Shown piece after piece: positions 27,745 through 37,342 of a stretch of 64,000 nt of DNA. The notes beneath the pieces were generated by a model. That model was not told the origin of the DNA and ran no database searches. It worked only from the letters and a program-made list of their open reading frames with translations. The stretch's first letter is position 1; every line of letters starts with the position of its first letter. The DNA comes from Ancylobacter sp. WKF20. Its GTDB lineage: Bacteria; Pseudomonadota; Alphaproteobacteria; Rhizobiales; Xanthobacteraceae. The stretch is taken from positions 1,240,001-1,304,000 of the forward strand of contig NZ_CP121679.1 in the NCBI RefSeq assembly GCF_029760895.1, given 5' to 3'. Position numbers and translations under genes: made by a program.

Positions 27745-29025
27745 ATGACCGTGCCGCTGGACATCGCTGCGCTGGGCGCGCGCGCCGCCGCCATGATCGA
27801 GGAACTGGGCGCGATCTCCGCCACTGCGGACGGGCTGACCCGCTTCTTCCTCACCCCCGAACATCGCCGCGCCGCCGATCGCGTGGCCGCATGGATGCGC
27901 GCGGCCGGGCTCGAGGTTTCCGAGGATGCGCTGGGCACCGTGCGCGGCCACTGGCACCCCGCCGGCCCCGACGCACCGCGCCTGCTCATCGGCTCGCATA
28001 TCGACACGGTCGGCAATGCCGGCAAGTATGACGGCACGCTCGGCGTAGTCCTCGGCATTCTCGCGCTGGACGAGATCCGCAAGGCCGGCGTCACCAAGCC
28101 CTTCGGCATCGACGTGCTGGCCTTTGGCGACGAGGAAGGCACGCGCTTTCCCACCACGCTGTCGGCCTCGGCCGCTGTCGCCGGCATTTTCTCGCCGGCC
28201 AATCTCACCGTGCGCGATGCGGATGGGGTGAGCTACCGCGACGCGCTGCTTGCCTATGGCAAGAACCCCGACGACATTCCCGCCGCCGCCTATGACCCCA
28301 ATAAGGTCATCGCCTATGTCGAGGCGCATATCGAGCAGGGCCCGGTGCTGGAAGCCGAGGGTGAACCGCTCGGCGTCGTCACCGCCATTGCCGGCGCCTC
28401 GCGCCTCTCCGTCACCGTAACCGGCGAGGCGGGCCACGCCGGCACTGTGCCGATGACCATGCGCCGCGATGCGCTGCTCGGCGCGGCGGAAATGGCGCTG
28501 GCGGTCGAGCGCATCGCCAAGGCCGACCCGCACGGCATGGTGGCGACGGTCGGGCGCGTGCATGTCGAGCCCGGCTCAATCAACGTCATTCCCTCGCGCG
28601 TCGTCTTCACCGTCGATCTGCGCTCCGGTTCGGACCTGTCACGGCGCGACGCGCTGGAGCGCTTCGAACGCGAGGCACACCGCATCGCCGATCTGCGCCA
28701 TCTCGGCGTCGTCATCTCGGCCTTCCACGAGGTCGCGACCGTGCCGTGCTTCCGCGACCTGCAACTGCGCCTGCGCAACGCGGTCGCCGCTGTCGGCCAT
28801 CGCGCGCCGACGCTGGCTTCCGGCGCCGGGCATGACGGGCAGGCCATGTCCGCGCTGTGCCCGATCGGCATGTTGTTCGTGCGCTGCCGCGGCGGGATCA
28901 GCCATAACCCGGCCGAATACGCCTCCCCCGACGATATGGGGCTTGCGGCGGCCGCGCTGGTGCGCTTCATCGAGCGTTTCCAGCTTCCGCAACTCAGCGA
29001 AGCCACAGGCGGAGTAGAGACGTGA
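27745..29025 (+). CDS. M20-type Zn-dependent amidohydrolase (allantoate amidohydrolase / N-carbamoyl-amino-acid hydrolase family)
   Basis: A 426-residue cytoplasmic binuclear metallohydrolase of the hydantoinase/carbamoylase family. Metal-binding stretches are visible: 'IGSHIDTVGNAGKYDGTLGV' (His, Asp), 'FGDEEGTRFPTTLSAS' (Glu pair) and 'AHIEQGPVLEAEG' (His). The dimerisation lid begins at 'LSVTVTGEAGHAGTVPM'. Members release ammonia from allantoate or cleave N-carbamoyl amino acids and beta-ureidopropionate; the substrate here is undetermined. Directly downstream of a purine-type importer and coupled to a second M20 gene, it probably degrades the imported compound. Confidence 0.9.
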   Translation: MTVPLDIAALGARAAAMIEELGAISATADGLTRFFLTPEHRRAADRVAAWMRAAGLEVSEDALGTVRGHWHPAGPDAPRLLIGSHIDTVGNAGKYDGTLGVVLGILALDEIRKAGVTKPFGIDVLAFGDEEGTRFPTTLSASAAVAGIFSPANLTVRDADGVSYRDALLAYGKNPDDIPAAAYDPNKVIAYVEAHIEQGPVLEAEGEPLGVVTAIAGASRLSVTVTGEAGHAGTVPMTMRRDALLGAAEMALAVERIAKADPHGMVATVGRVHVEPGSINVIPSRVVFTVDLRSGSDLSRRDALERFEREAHRIADLRHLGVVISAFHEVATVPCFRDLQLRLRNAVAAVGHRAPTLASGAGHDGQAMSALCPIGMLFVRCRGGISHNPAEYASPDDMGLAAAALVRFIERFQLPQLSEATGGVET

Positions 29026-30245
29026 CCATCCCCGGCGACGACAAGGCGCCCCTCGCGCGCGAAGTCGAATTCCTCAAGGCGCTGGTGCGCGTGCCGAGCG
29101 ATAACCCGCCCGGCGATTGCGCCCCCCATGCGGAGGTCGCCGGCCAGCTGCTGGAGGAGCTGGGCTTCACCGTCGAGCGCCATCCGGTGCCCGAGCCCTT
29201 CGTGAAGACCTACGGCATGAAGTCGGTGGTGAACCTCGTGGTGCGCGAGCGCTTCGGCAGCGGGCAGGGGCCGGTGATCGCGCTCAATGCCCATGGCGAC
29301 GTGGTGCCACCTGGCGAGGGCTGGACCTATGATCCCTACGGCGCCGAGGAGCGCGGCGGGGCGATCTATGGGCGCGGCGCCGCCGTCTCCAAATCCGATT
29401 TCGCCACCTACGCCTTCGCCCTGCTGGCGCTGAAGGAGCGCCCGGAGGACCTCGACGGCACGGTCGAGCTGCACTTCACCTATGACGAAGAGGCGGGCGG
29501 CTTCGTCGGGCCGAAATGGCTGATCGAGCACGAGATCACCAAGCCGGACTTCGCGATCTCCGCCGGCTTCTCCTACGCCGTGGTGATCGCCCATAATGGC
29601 TGCCTGCACCTCGAAATCGTCGTGCGCGGCAAGCAGGCGCACGCCGCCATGCCGGAGACCGGCGCCGATGCGCTGGAGGCAGCGAACGCGATCCTCACCG
29701 CCATCTATGGTGAGCGCAAGCGCCTCTACGGCATCACCAGCGCCACGCCGGGCATCGGGTCGCCCAAGATCACGGTCGGCCTGATCTCGGGCGGCATCAA
29801 CACCAATGTGGTGCCGGACCGTATCGTCATGCGCGTCGACCGGCGCCTAACGCCGGAAGAGGACGGACTTGCCGTCGAGGCCGAGTTGGCGGCGCTGATC
29901 GAGCAAGCCGTCGCCGGGCGGCCGGGCATCGAGCTCGAATGCCGCCGCATCATCCTCGCCGAGCCGCTGCGCACGCTGCCGGGCACCGAGCGTCTGGTCG
30001 AGATCGTGCAGAAGCACGCAACCGCCGTGCTGGGCGAGACGCCGCCGGCGACCGCCGTGCCGCTCTATACCGATGCGCGCCACTACACCGCGGCGGGCAT
30101 TCCGACCATTCTCTACGGCGCCGGGCCGCGCTCCATTCTGGAAGCGAACGCCCATGCGGCGGATGAGCATGTGCGCATCAGCGACCTCAAGGCCGCGACC
30201 ACGGTGATCGAGGGCACGCTGCGCGATCTTCTGGCGGCGAAGTAG
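29022..30245 (+). CDS. M20 family metallopeptidase/deacylase (ArgE/DapE-like)
   Basis: A 407-residue protein starting with GTG in a GTGA overlap with the previous stop. Catalytic and metal motifs are 'IALNAHGDVVPPGEGWTYDPYG' (His, Asp), 'GRGAAVSKSDFATYAFALL' and 'HFTYDEEAGGFVGPKWL' (Glu pair). The lid domain includes 'LEIVVRGKQAHAAMPETGADAL'. It resembles acetylornithine deacetylase/succinyl-diaminopimelate desuccinylase relatives and probably hydrolyses an amide made available by the upstream enzyme. The exact substrate is unknown. Confidence 0.88.
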   Translation: MTIPGDDKAPLAREVEFLKALVRVPSDNPPGDCAPHAEVAGQLLEELGFTVERHPVPEPFVKTYGMKSVVNLVVRERFGSGQGPVIALNAHGDVVPPGEGWTYDPYGAEERGGAIYGRGAAVSKSDFATYAFALLALKERPEDLDGTVELHFTYDEEAGGFVGPKWLIEHEITKPDFAISAGFSYAVVIAHNGCLHLEIVVRGKQAHAAMPETGADALEAANAILTAIYGERKRLYGITSATPGIGSPKITVGLISGGINTNVVPDRIVMRVDRRLTPEEDGLAVEAELAALIEQAVAGRPGIELECRRIILAEPLRTLPGTERLVEIVQKHATAVLGETPPATAVPLYTDARHYTAAGIPTILYGAGPRSILEANAHAADEHVRISDLKAATTVIEGTLRDLLAAK

Positions 30246-30264
30246 CGGCGAGGGAGCTGCGGCC

Positions 30265-31029
30265 ATGAACTGGATGCAGCTCATCGTCGGCGAGTACTGG
30301 GTGCTGGTGGCGCTGTTCGCGCTGGTGCCCCTTCTCTCCGGGCTGGTGATCTATTGGGTCGCCATGCTCCCGCGCTTCGTGGCGTGGTTCCAGCCCAAGG
30401 AACTCGCCACCTCCTATCTCGGCGCGCTGACGCTGCCCTTCGCGCTGTTCCTCGCCTTCATGATGAGCGACATCTGGCAGCGCGAGACCAAGTTCGCCCA
30501 GACCGTGCTGCAGGAAGTCCAGCGGCTCGACGCCATGCTCGACGTGGCGCGCATTTGCGGCGCGCCGTGCCAGCGCATCGACGACGCGCTGGGGGCCTAT
30601 GCGCGGGCGCTGTCGCAGAACGAGTGGGATGAGGGCTGGACCTACCCGCAAGCTGTCGTGACCGAGCGCTTCGACGCGCTGGTCACCGCGATCGCCGAGG
30701 AGGAAGCGCGCTCCCAGATCGCCGGGCATCTGCGCGCCGCGCTGCTGGCGGGGCAGGGCGAATTGCGGCGGCTGCGTACCGACCGCTATTTCATCCTGCA
30801 TGTCGATCTGGCGCCGCACCGCTGGGCCGTGGTGGTGCTGCTGGGCGTGCTCTCGCAGATCGGGCTGGCGGCACTGCATGTCGGCAAGCGCCCGCAGCTC
30901 ATCATCAGCCTGGCGACCTTCTCCATCGCCTTCGCCGTGACGCTCGCCTACACCGTCGCCCTTGCCTGGCCGACGGTGGACGAGAACATCATCCCCCGCG
31001 AGGAACTGACGCGGGTGATGGCGCCCTGA
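30265..31029 (+). CDS. DUF4239-like membrane protein
   Basis: A 254-residue protein with two hydrophobic segments near the N-terminus ('WVLVALFALVPLLSGLVIYWV' and 'LGALTLPFALFLAFMMSDIW'), a soluble middle region of about 110 residues, and two C-terminal segments ('WAVVVLLGVLSQIGLAAL' and 'FSIAFAVTLAYTVALAW'). This bestrophin-like 2+2 layout resembles DUF4239 proteins, whose function is not known. It follows the M20 gene by 20 bp behind CGAGGGAG, so it may belong to the same operon. Confidence 0.6.
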   Translation: MNWMQLIVGEYWVLVALFALVPLLSGLVIYWVAMLPRFVAWFQPKELATSYLGALTLPFALFLAFMMSDIWQRETKFAQTVLQEVQRLDAMLDVARICGAPCQRIDDALGAYARALSQNEWDEGWTYPQAVVTERFDALVTAIAEEEARSQIAGHLRAALLAGQGELRRLRTDRYFILHVDLAPHRWAVVVLLGVLSQIGLAALHVGKRPQLIISLATFSIAFAVTLAYTVALAWPTVDENIIPREELTRVMAP

Positions 31030-31050
31030 GAGCGCCAGCCCTGCCGGTGG

Positions 31051-32463
31051 TCAGAAGCCGACCGCCGTGCCGTGCAGGTCATAGGCGTCCGCGCGCTCGA
31101 TCTTCACCGTGGTGATCTCGCCGACGCGCAGCGGGCGGCGCGAGGCGACGTGCACCACGCCGTCGATCTCCGGCGCATCCGCCTTGGAGCGGCCGACCGC
31201 CACCGTCGGCCCGACCGAGTCGATGATGACCTGCTGGCGCGTGCCGACCTTGCGCTTCAGCCGACGGGCGGAGACGCGCTGCTGCACTTCCATGAAGCGC
31301 TTCCAGCGTTCTTCCTTCACCTCATCCGGCACGGCCTGGCCAAGCGCATTGGCGGGCGCGCCATCGACCGGCTCATATTTGAAGCAGCCGACACGATCGA
31401 GTTCAGCTTCCTCAAGGAAGTCGATCAGCTCCTGGAACTCGGCCTCGGTCTCGCCGGGGAATCCGACGATGAAGGTCGAGCGCAGCGTCAGCTCGGGGCA
31501 GGCGGCGCGCCAGGCTTGCACGCGGGCCAGCGTCTTCTCCTGCGCCGCCGGACGCTTCATGCGCTTCAGCACGGTCGGGGAGGCGTGCTGGAAGGGAATG
31601 TCGAGATAGGGAAGGATCACCCCATCCGCCATCAGACCGATGACCTCGTCGACATGCGGGTAGGGGTAGACATAGTGCATGCGCACCCAGGCGCCGAGCG
31701 TACCGAGTTCGCGGGCGAGATCGAGGAAGCGCGCGCGGACCTGCCGATCCTTCCACTGGCTCTCCGCGTAGCGCAAATCGACGCCATAGGCGGAGGTGTC
31801 CTGCGAGATGACGAGCAGTTCCTTGACGCCGGCCGTCACCAGCCGTTCAGCCTCGCGCAGCACGTCGGCAGCCGGTCGGCTGACCAGATCGCCGCGCAGC
31901 TTGGGGATGATGCAAAAGGTGCAGCGATTGTTGCAACCCTCTGAAATCTTTAGGTAAGCGTAGTGACGCGGGGTGAGCTTGATGCCCTGCGGCGGCACGA
32001 GATCGAGGAACGGATCGTGCTGCGGCGGCACCGCCTGATGCACGGCGGCCAGCACGCTCTCATATTGCTGCGGGCCGGTGACGGCGAGCACGCCCGGATG
32101 CACGGCGCGGATCTGCTCCGGCTCGGCGCCCATGCAGCCGGTGACGATAACCTTGCCGTTCTCCTTCAGCGCATCGCCGATGGCGGCGAGGCTCTCGGCC
32201 TTGGCGCTGTCGAGGAAGCCGCAGGTGTTCACGATCACCAGATCCGCGCCCTCATGATGGCGCGACAGCTCATAGCCTTCCGAGCGCAGGCTGGTGACGA
32301 TGCGTTCGCTGTCGACGAGCGCCTTGGGGCAACCCAGCGAAACGAAGGAGATACGCGGCGCCTCGCCGCGCGCGGCGGAGGCGTCGGTCGACGCGATTTC
32401 GGCCATGGCCTGTCGGAACCCGGACTTGAAAGGATCGCGAGGCGTTAAGCCAGCTGCCGCCAT
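31051..32463 (-). CDS. rimO: Ribosomal protein uS12 methylthiotransferase RimO
   Basis: A radical-SAM enzyme that adds a methylthio group to the conserved Asp of ribosomal protein S12. It has an N-terminal UPF0004 domain with cluster cysteines ('[18 protein letters not shown]', '[15 protein letters not shown]', 'VTGCMGAEP'), the radical-SAM motif '[23 protein letters not shown]' (CxxxCxxC) and a C-terminal TRAM domain ('[13 protein letters not shown]'). 'PRGDLVSRP'-type wording distinguishes RimO from MiaB. The ATG at 32463 has GGCGGAG upstream; MAEIAS at 32406 is an alternative start. Confidence 0.96.
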   Translation of the reverse strand: MAAAGLTPRDPFKSGFRQAMAEIASTDASAARGEAPRISFVSLGCPKALVDSERIVTSLRSEGYELSRHHEGADLVIVNTCGFLDSAKAESLAAIGDALKENGKVIVTGCMGAEPEQIRAVHPGVLAVTGPQQYESVLAAVHQAVPPQHDPFLDLVPPQGIKLTPRHYAYLKISEGCNNRCTFCIIPKLRGDLVSRPAADVLREAERLVTAGVKELLVISQDTSAYGVDLRYAESQWKDRQVRARFLDLARELGTLGAWVRMHYVYPYPHVDEVIGLMADGVILPYLDIPFQHASPTVLKRMKRPAAQEKTLARVQAWRAACPELTLRSTFIVGFPGETEAEFQELIDFLEEAELDRVGCFKYEPVDGAPANALGQAVPDEVKEERWKRFMEVQQRVSARRLKRKVGTRQQVIIDSVGPTVAVGRSKADAPEIDGVVHVASRRPLRVGEITTVKIERADAYDLHGTAVGF

Positions 32464-32537
32464 CCGTCAACTCCGCCCCGCGCAGGTCCGGGCTGCGCGG
32501 GGGACGGGGAGGGGCGTCCGATCGGCCCGCGGCAGGC

Positions 32538-32864
32538 TCAGGCGGCCTGCTGGTTGTCCAGCGCGATCACGCTGTCGAACAGCTCGACCTCAGGGTGGCC
32601 GACATAAAGCGGCTTGTTGCCGCCGGCATTGCGATGGGCGGCGCGGAAGGCCTCCGAGCGCGTCCAGTTCTCGAAATCCTCGCGCGAGCGCCAGATCGTG
32701 TGCGAGGCGTAGAGGGTGTGATCCTCCTTCGCCGGGCCGCGCAGCAGATTGAAGGCGACGAAGCCGGACACGGTGTTGAGGTGGCTGTCGCGCTCGCGCC
32801 AGACGGTCTCGAAATCGGCTTCCGAGCCCTGCTTCACCTTGAAGCGATTCATGGCAAGAAACAT
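32538..32864 (-). CDS. Antibiotic biosynthesis monooxygenase-domain protein, IsdG/HmoA-like heme monooxygenase
   Basis: A 108-residue ferredoxin-fold protein. 'MNRFKVKQGSEADFETVWRERDSHL', 'GFVAFNLLRGP' and 'YASHTIWRSREDFENWTRSEAFRAAH' follow the ABM pattern with the Asn, Trp and His positions used in heme-degrading IsdG-like enzymes. It may release iron from heme, but ABM folds serve many reactions. It stands alone between rimO and the sensor-like gene. Confidence 0.75.
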   Translation of the reverse strand: MFLAMNRFKVKQGSEADFETVWRERDSHLNTVSGFVAFNLLRGPAKEDHTLYASHTIWRSREDFENWTRSEAFRAAHRNAGGNKPLYVGHPEVELFDSVIALDNQQAA

Positions 32865-33001
32865 GTCGTGCTCTCCTGTCTTTCCCGGCTGCGGGAACCT
32901 AGCCGATGCACCGCCGGGGGTCGATCATCAACGCCCGCAGATGCGCAGGAAAAAGGGGCGGCGTGATGCCGCCCCGCCGTTCTCGGGAGAGACGATACGG
33001 C

Positions 33002-33568
33002 CTACTTCAACTTATCGACATCGATGCCGAGCGTGATCGCGCCGATCGCCACATCCTTGTCGGAGATGGTCACGCTGACCTGGGCGATCTTCTTGCCGCC
33101 GTCCTCCTCCACCTTGTCGACGAAGATTGTGCCGGGCCCGGCCGCATAGGACTTCTGCCACTTGGCCTCGTCCGCCTGCCACATGTCGGACGTGCCGTCG
33201 GTCTGGGCGACGTTCAGGCCGCGATCATCCATCACGAAGGCTTCGGTGATGACACCGCCGGAGGCTTCCTTCTTCTTCACCAGGAAAGCGGCCGCCGGGT
33301 TCTTCATCGTGGAGTCGCGCAGCGCCTGGTCCTTGTCCTTCCACTTCTGGTCGAGCGCATCGATGTCGGTCTGCATCAGCCGGGCATGCGCCTTGTTGGA
33401 GGCGATGACCGCCGCGACGATCACCGGATCGCTCAGCCAGGGCTGCACATTCTTCTTCACATAGGCCGTGACGGCCGGCGCGTGGGCAAGTTCGTCCTGC
33501 GCGAAGGCCGGCGCAGCAAACATCAGGCTCGCCGCGGCCGCCGCGGCAAGGGTCATACGAAATTTCAT
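33002..33568 (-). CDS. Secreted stand-alone PDC/Cache-like sensor-domain protein
   Basis: A 188-residue protein with a Sec signal ('TLAAAAAASLMFAAPAFAQDE'). The mature part resembles one PDC/Cache domain: a long helix ('VTAYVKKNVQPWLSDPVIVAAVIASN'), then 'ITEAFVMDDRGLNVAQTDGTSDMWQADEAKW' and 'VSVTISDKDVAIGAITLGIDVDKL', which are ligand-pocket segments of such sensors. No transmembrane or output domain follows, so it would be free in the periplasm. The start at 33568 follows GGAGGAAAC. The family is known only from sequence. An AT-rich region with inverted repeats precedes it. Confidence 0.68.
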   Translation of the reverse strand: MKFRMTLAAAAAASLMFAAPAFAQDELAHAPAVTAYVKKNVQPWLSDPVIVAAVIASNKAHARLMQTDIDALDQKWKDKDQALRDSTMKNPAAAFLVKKKEASGGVITEAFVMDDRGLNVAQTDGTSDMWQADEAKWQKSYAAGPGTIFVDKVEEDGGKKIAQVSVTISDKDVAIGAITLGIDVDKLK

Positions 33569-34132
33569 TGGCGTTTCCTCCTTGAGGGCGGTCTTTCGCC
33601 GCCGAACGCAGCGTAACATGATGTATCGAGGTGATTGCAATATGTATTCGCTGCTGCAGGGCAGCATTCATATCTATTTCGCTCGCAGTAGCGAGATGAC
33701 GAATACATATTAAGTATTCGCGCGATGAAGGATCTCTCGGACGAGCGCGCATGACGTTGGCGGCGTTCAACGGCGAGGCCGGCATCCCGGCAAGGCACAT
33801 AGCGCCGCCGATCCGATGCGGAACAACTAGGCTGTTCTGTCCCAAGGGAAAGAAAGATTGGTCAAGATCGGCGCTCGCCGCCCGCAAGACGCTGGAATGC
33901 CGGATGCAAGGTACGATGTGCCATATTCTTCATGGCACCCAGCCGTGATCATCACCAAAAGGTGTAATGGGGAAGCGCCCGACAGGGCTAGAATGACGCC
34001 GGTTCATCGCCACTCCGCTTGACTGTGTCATTGTTGCGCTACGATTGACTGCGATGCTCGGCAAACAGGCGGACCTTCCGGCCAGGTCACGCCCTTTCCC
34101 CACAAGGCCGTTCACACAGGGAGGACGAAGGC
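33569..34132. promoter_or_regulatory. 564-bp gene-free region with inverted repeats
   Basis: A perfect 12-bp inverted repeat, AATATGTATTCG (33639-33650) and CGAATACATATT (33700-33711), flanks 49 bp. A third half-site, AAGTATTCG, follows at 33712-33720. Between the arms is a small hairpin CTCGC-AGTA-GCGAG. A separate 7-bp hairpin (GTGCCAT / ATGGCAC) lies at 33918-33938. TTGACT at 34019-34024 with TACGAT 15 bases later is a weak promoter candidate for the plus-strand gene at 34133. Short open frames here lack ribosome binding sites and conserved features. Confidence 0.5.
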
Positions 34133-34402
34133 ATGTCGAACGACGTCAAGGACTTCCAGCCGACCCCGCTGCTCGTACGCGTCGGCCACGAGGAGCTCGA
34201 AATCCGCTCGCTTCAAGGCGCCATCCACCTCATCCGCTCCTTGCGGCATGACCGCCTCGGCCGATTCGCCGAGATGCTGCTGACCCAGATGGAATCGGCG
34301 GAGCTACCCCAGCAGCAGCGGGACGCCTGGGTTGCGTTCGAGACATGGTCGGCCGCCTGCGGGCTGCAGCCGCATCACGCGGCGCTGCGCCGCGCCGCCT
34401 GA
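34133..34402 (+). CDS. Small hypothetical protein, possibly DUF982-like
   Basis: An 89-residue protein after GGGAGGACGAAGGC. The pattern 'PLLVRVGHEELEIRSLQGAIHLIRSL' followed by a helical 'RFAEMLLTQMESAELPQQQRDAWVAFETWSAACGL' resembles DUF982 proteins of Rhizobiales (beta-hairpin, then helices ending in an Ala-rich 'W/F-x-x-A-x-x-x-A-G'). The match is by pattern only. The function is unknown. Confidence 0.6.
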   Translation: MSNDVKDFQPTPLLVRVGHEELEIRSLQGAIHLIRSLRHDRLGRFAEMLLTQMESAELPQQQRDAWVAFETWSAACGLQPHHAALRRAA

Positions 34403-34498
34403 CGCGGCACGCGTTGGACGCTGCGGCAGGGGACGGAACCGCACATTATCCTTCCCACTGCCTTGAAATCGCCGCCCGTCGCCAGCACTTCTCGACCC

Positions 34499-35284
34499 AT
34501 GATCAGTCGAGATGCAAAGCTGCGCGCGGCATGTCTGCCAGGACGAGTCCGCCGGCGGCCAGCAACCTTGGGAGCCCCGGTCGTCATGCTGGCCGGATGC
34601 TTGTGGTTGTCCGGCCCCGCTTTGGCGCAGACACCCGAAGTTGAAGCCGCCGCTCCTCCGCCGCCGCCCCTCGTGCTGCTGCTGGATGGGCTCGGCGTGT
34701 ATGTCGAGAGCGACTATATCGGCGTCTCCGCACTGGCCGGTCCGTTGCAGCGGCAAGGTTTTCGCACACGCACCGACTCGCATCTGATGACCCGGACGCA
34801 GGGCATCGTGCCGGACATCATCATCGGCCACTCCATGGGCGGCGACACGGCTCTGCGCTATGCCCGCAAGCTGATCGCGGCCGGCCAGCCGGCGCCGGTG
34901 ATCATCACCATCGACGCGGCGCCGGCGCCGCCATCCTGCCCCGTGCCCCGCTGCATCAACATCCACGGGCCGGGCTTCGCCGATGTGCGCGGCGCGGTGA
35001 ATGTCGACGCCTGGGCGTCGGGCGCGCGCTTCGTCAGCCATGCGCAGCTGCCGACGGCACCGGTGGTGCAGCAGATGATTCTCGGGCAGACGCAAAGCTT
35101 CATGACCGAACGGCGTACCGTGGCGACCCGTAGCGCGCCGGGAGCGACAACCGGCAGGGGGGCGCGCACGCCCGCCGCCCCGGCCCAGGGCGCTGGCGAG
35201 GCCACCACCACGGACGCCCGCCCGCGCATGTGGACCAGCCCCGCCTGGACCATTCCGGGCTGGACATCGCCGTCCACGCCGTAG
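34499..35284 (+). CDS. Secreted alpha/beta-hydrolase-fold protein, paralogue of the gene at 4915-5568
   Basis: About 261 residues. The N-terminus has Arg residues and a hydrophobic stretch ('LGAPVVMLAGCLWLSGPALAQT'), a signal peptide whose 'LAGC' might also be a lipobox. The core has 'PLVLLLDGLGVYVESDYIGVSAL', the nucleophile elbow 'GHSMGG' and a late 'RFVSHAQLPTAP' His, matching the layout of the gene at 4915. The last ~60 residues are low-complexity, ending in a W-T-S-P / W-T-I-P / W-T-S-P repeat. The start (ATG at 34499) is uncertain; the frame is open from 34463. The substrate is unknown. Confidence 0.65.
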   Translation: MISRDAKLRAACLPGRVRRRPATLGAPVVMLAGCLWLSGPALAQTPEVEAAAPPPPPLVLLLDGLGVYVESDYIGVSALAGPLQRQGFRTRTDSHLMTRTQGIVPDIIIGHSMGGDTALRYARKLIAAGQPAPVIITIDAAPAPPSCPVPRCINIHGPGFADVRGAVNVDAWASGARFVSHAQLPTAPVVQQMILGQTQSFMTERRTVATRSAPGATTGRGARTPAAPAQGAGEATTTDARPRMWTSPAWTIPGWTSPSTP

Positions 35285-35615
35285 CGAACCGTCAGCCGCG
35301 CGCCCCGTGCGCACAGGCGCATGACGCTGCGCCTTAGGCGGGTTGGCCGACAGAGAAGGCCGCTGATCGCGACGGCGTGCGTCCAGATGGAATCGACGCC
35401 GCGCGTTATCGCGGGCGGGGCTATTTCGCAGGCCGGGATCGTTCGGGGGAAGGGCGACGATGGGGCAGGGGTACATATCGGCGTTCTCAGCCTGAAAGCT
35501 CGTGCCGTCTCCCACCGGCGGCTCCGTTTGCCGCTTGCCAAAGTGCCCGAGTTTGGGAACAAGGGCGCAGCGGACCCGCAACGCGTCCGCCCCGCCGGGC
35601 CAAGCGCCCGCACGC
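35285..35615. other. 331-bp gene-free stretch before tRNA-Ser
   Basis: I see no convincing gene, terminator or repeat here. Open frames on both strands are high-GC shadows that run into the tRNA gene. It presumably contains the tRNA promoter and the 3' end of the hydrolase transcript. Confidence 0.5.
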
Positions 35616-35705
35616 GGAAGGGTGGCCGAGTGGTTTAAGGCAGCGGTCTTGAAAACCGCCGTGGGTGCAAGCCCACCGTGGGTTCGAATCCCACCCCTTC
35701 CGCCA
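35616..35705 (+). tRNA. tRNA-Ser (anticodon UGA)
   Basis: A 90-base class II tRNA. The acceptor GGAAGGG pairs with CCCTTCC, followed by discriminator G and encoded CCA. The anticodon loop CTTGAAA gives TGA, decoding UCA and other UCN codons. The long variable arm (GTGGGTGCAAGCCCAC region) and T-arm GGTTCGAATCC are intact. It stands alone and is read on the plus strand. Confidence 0.97.
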
Positions 35706-35826
35706 AACCCGCTCTCTCCTCTCCACATACAAACTTGGTGATCCCTAGCTTTCGCGTCGTCGATGGGACCCAAGCGGAATACCCGCTTCATCAGCCCCCG
35801 CAGCCCGGCTGCCCTCCCTTGCCTGG

Positions 35827-35842
35827 ATACTCCCGGCAGTAT
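35827..35842 (+). promoter_or_regulatory. Probable FrmR operator
   Basis: The inverted repeat ATACT-CCCGGC-AGTAT is centred about 50 bases before the frmR start. A-T-rich arms around a G/C-only core are the usual operator form for the CsoR/RcnR/FrmR family. Its position upstream of frmR-frmA-frmB suggests autoregulated repression relieved by formaldehyde. Confidence 0.65.
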
Positions 35843-35887
35843 ATTGAGCCATGCAAAGCGCGCTTATGCGCGACTGGGTGATGTCGG

Positions 35888-36169
35888 ATGCCTCATTCGC
35901 CGGACGACAAGAAACGGGCCCTCACGCGGCTGCGGCGGATCAGGGGGCAGGCTGAGGCGCTCGAGAGGGCGGTCGAGGCGGGCACGGATTGCCGCCCGCT
36001 GCTCCAGCAGATCGCGGCGCTGCGCGGCGCCGTCGGCGGCTTGATGGCCGAGGTGCTGGAAAGCCATCTGCGCGAGACCTTCGGGCCGGGCGCGCCGGGC
36101 CACCAGCCTGGCCCCTTTGATGGCGAGCTGGACGAGATCACCACCATCCTGCGCACCTATCTGAAATAG
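35888..36169 (+). CDS. frmR: Formaldehyde-responsive repressor FrmR
   Basis: A 93-residue all-helical DUF156 (CsoR/RcnR/FrmR) repressor. Pro2, Cys35 and His60 are all present at the standard positions; in E. coli FrmR, formaldehyde crosslinks Pro2 with Cys35 of a neighbouring subunit and releases DNA. The helix 'ALTRLRRIRGQAEALERAVEAG' is the DNA-facing face. The conserved Pro2 fixes the start. It is the first gene of frmR-frmA-frmB, with 45 bp to frmA, and an operator-like repeat lies upstream. A metal-sensing alternative is less likely given the neighbours. Confidence 0.93.
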   Translation: MPHSPDDKKRALTRLRRIRGQAEALERAVEAGTDCRPLLQQIAALRGAVGGLMAEVLESHLRETFGPGAPGHQPGPFDGELDEITTILRTYLK

Positions 36170-36214
36170 CCGCGCCTTCGCAGCGGCCCATCAAACCAGA
36201 ACGAGGGAAAGACC

Positions 36215-37341
<1,127 letters not shown>

Positions 37342-37342
<1 letters not shown>

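Noticed and set aside
33751..33948. A 65-codon open frame on the plus strand in the gene-free region
   Set aside because: No ribosome binding site, no recognisable features, and it crosses a hairpin; not supported as a gene.
34304..35791. A 495-codon open frame on the minus strand
   Set aside because: It crosses the tRNA-Ser gene and lies opposite the secreted hydrolase gene; no domain pattern is seen.
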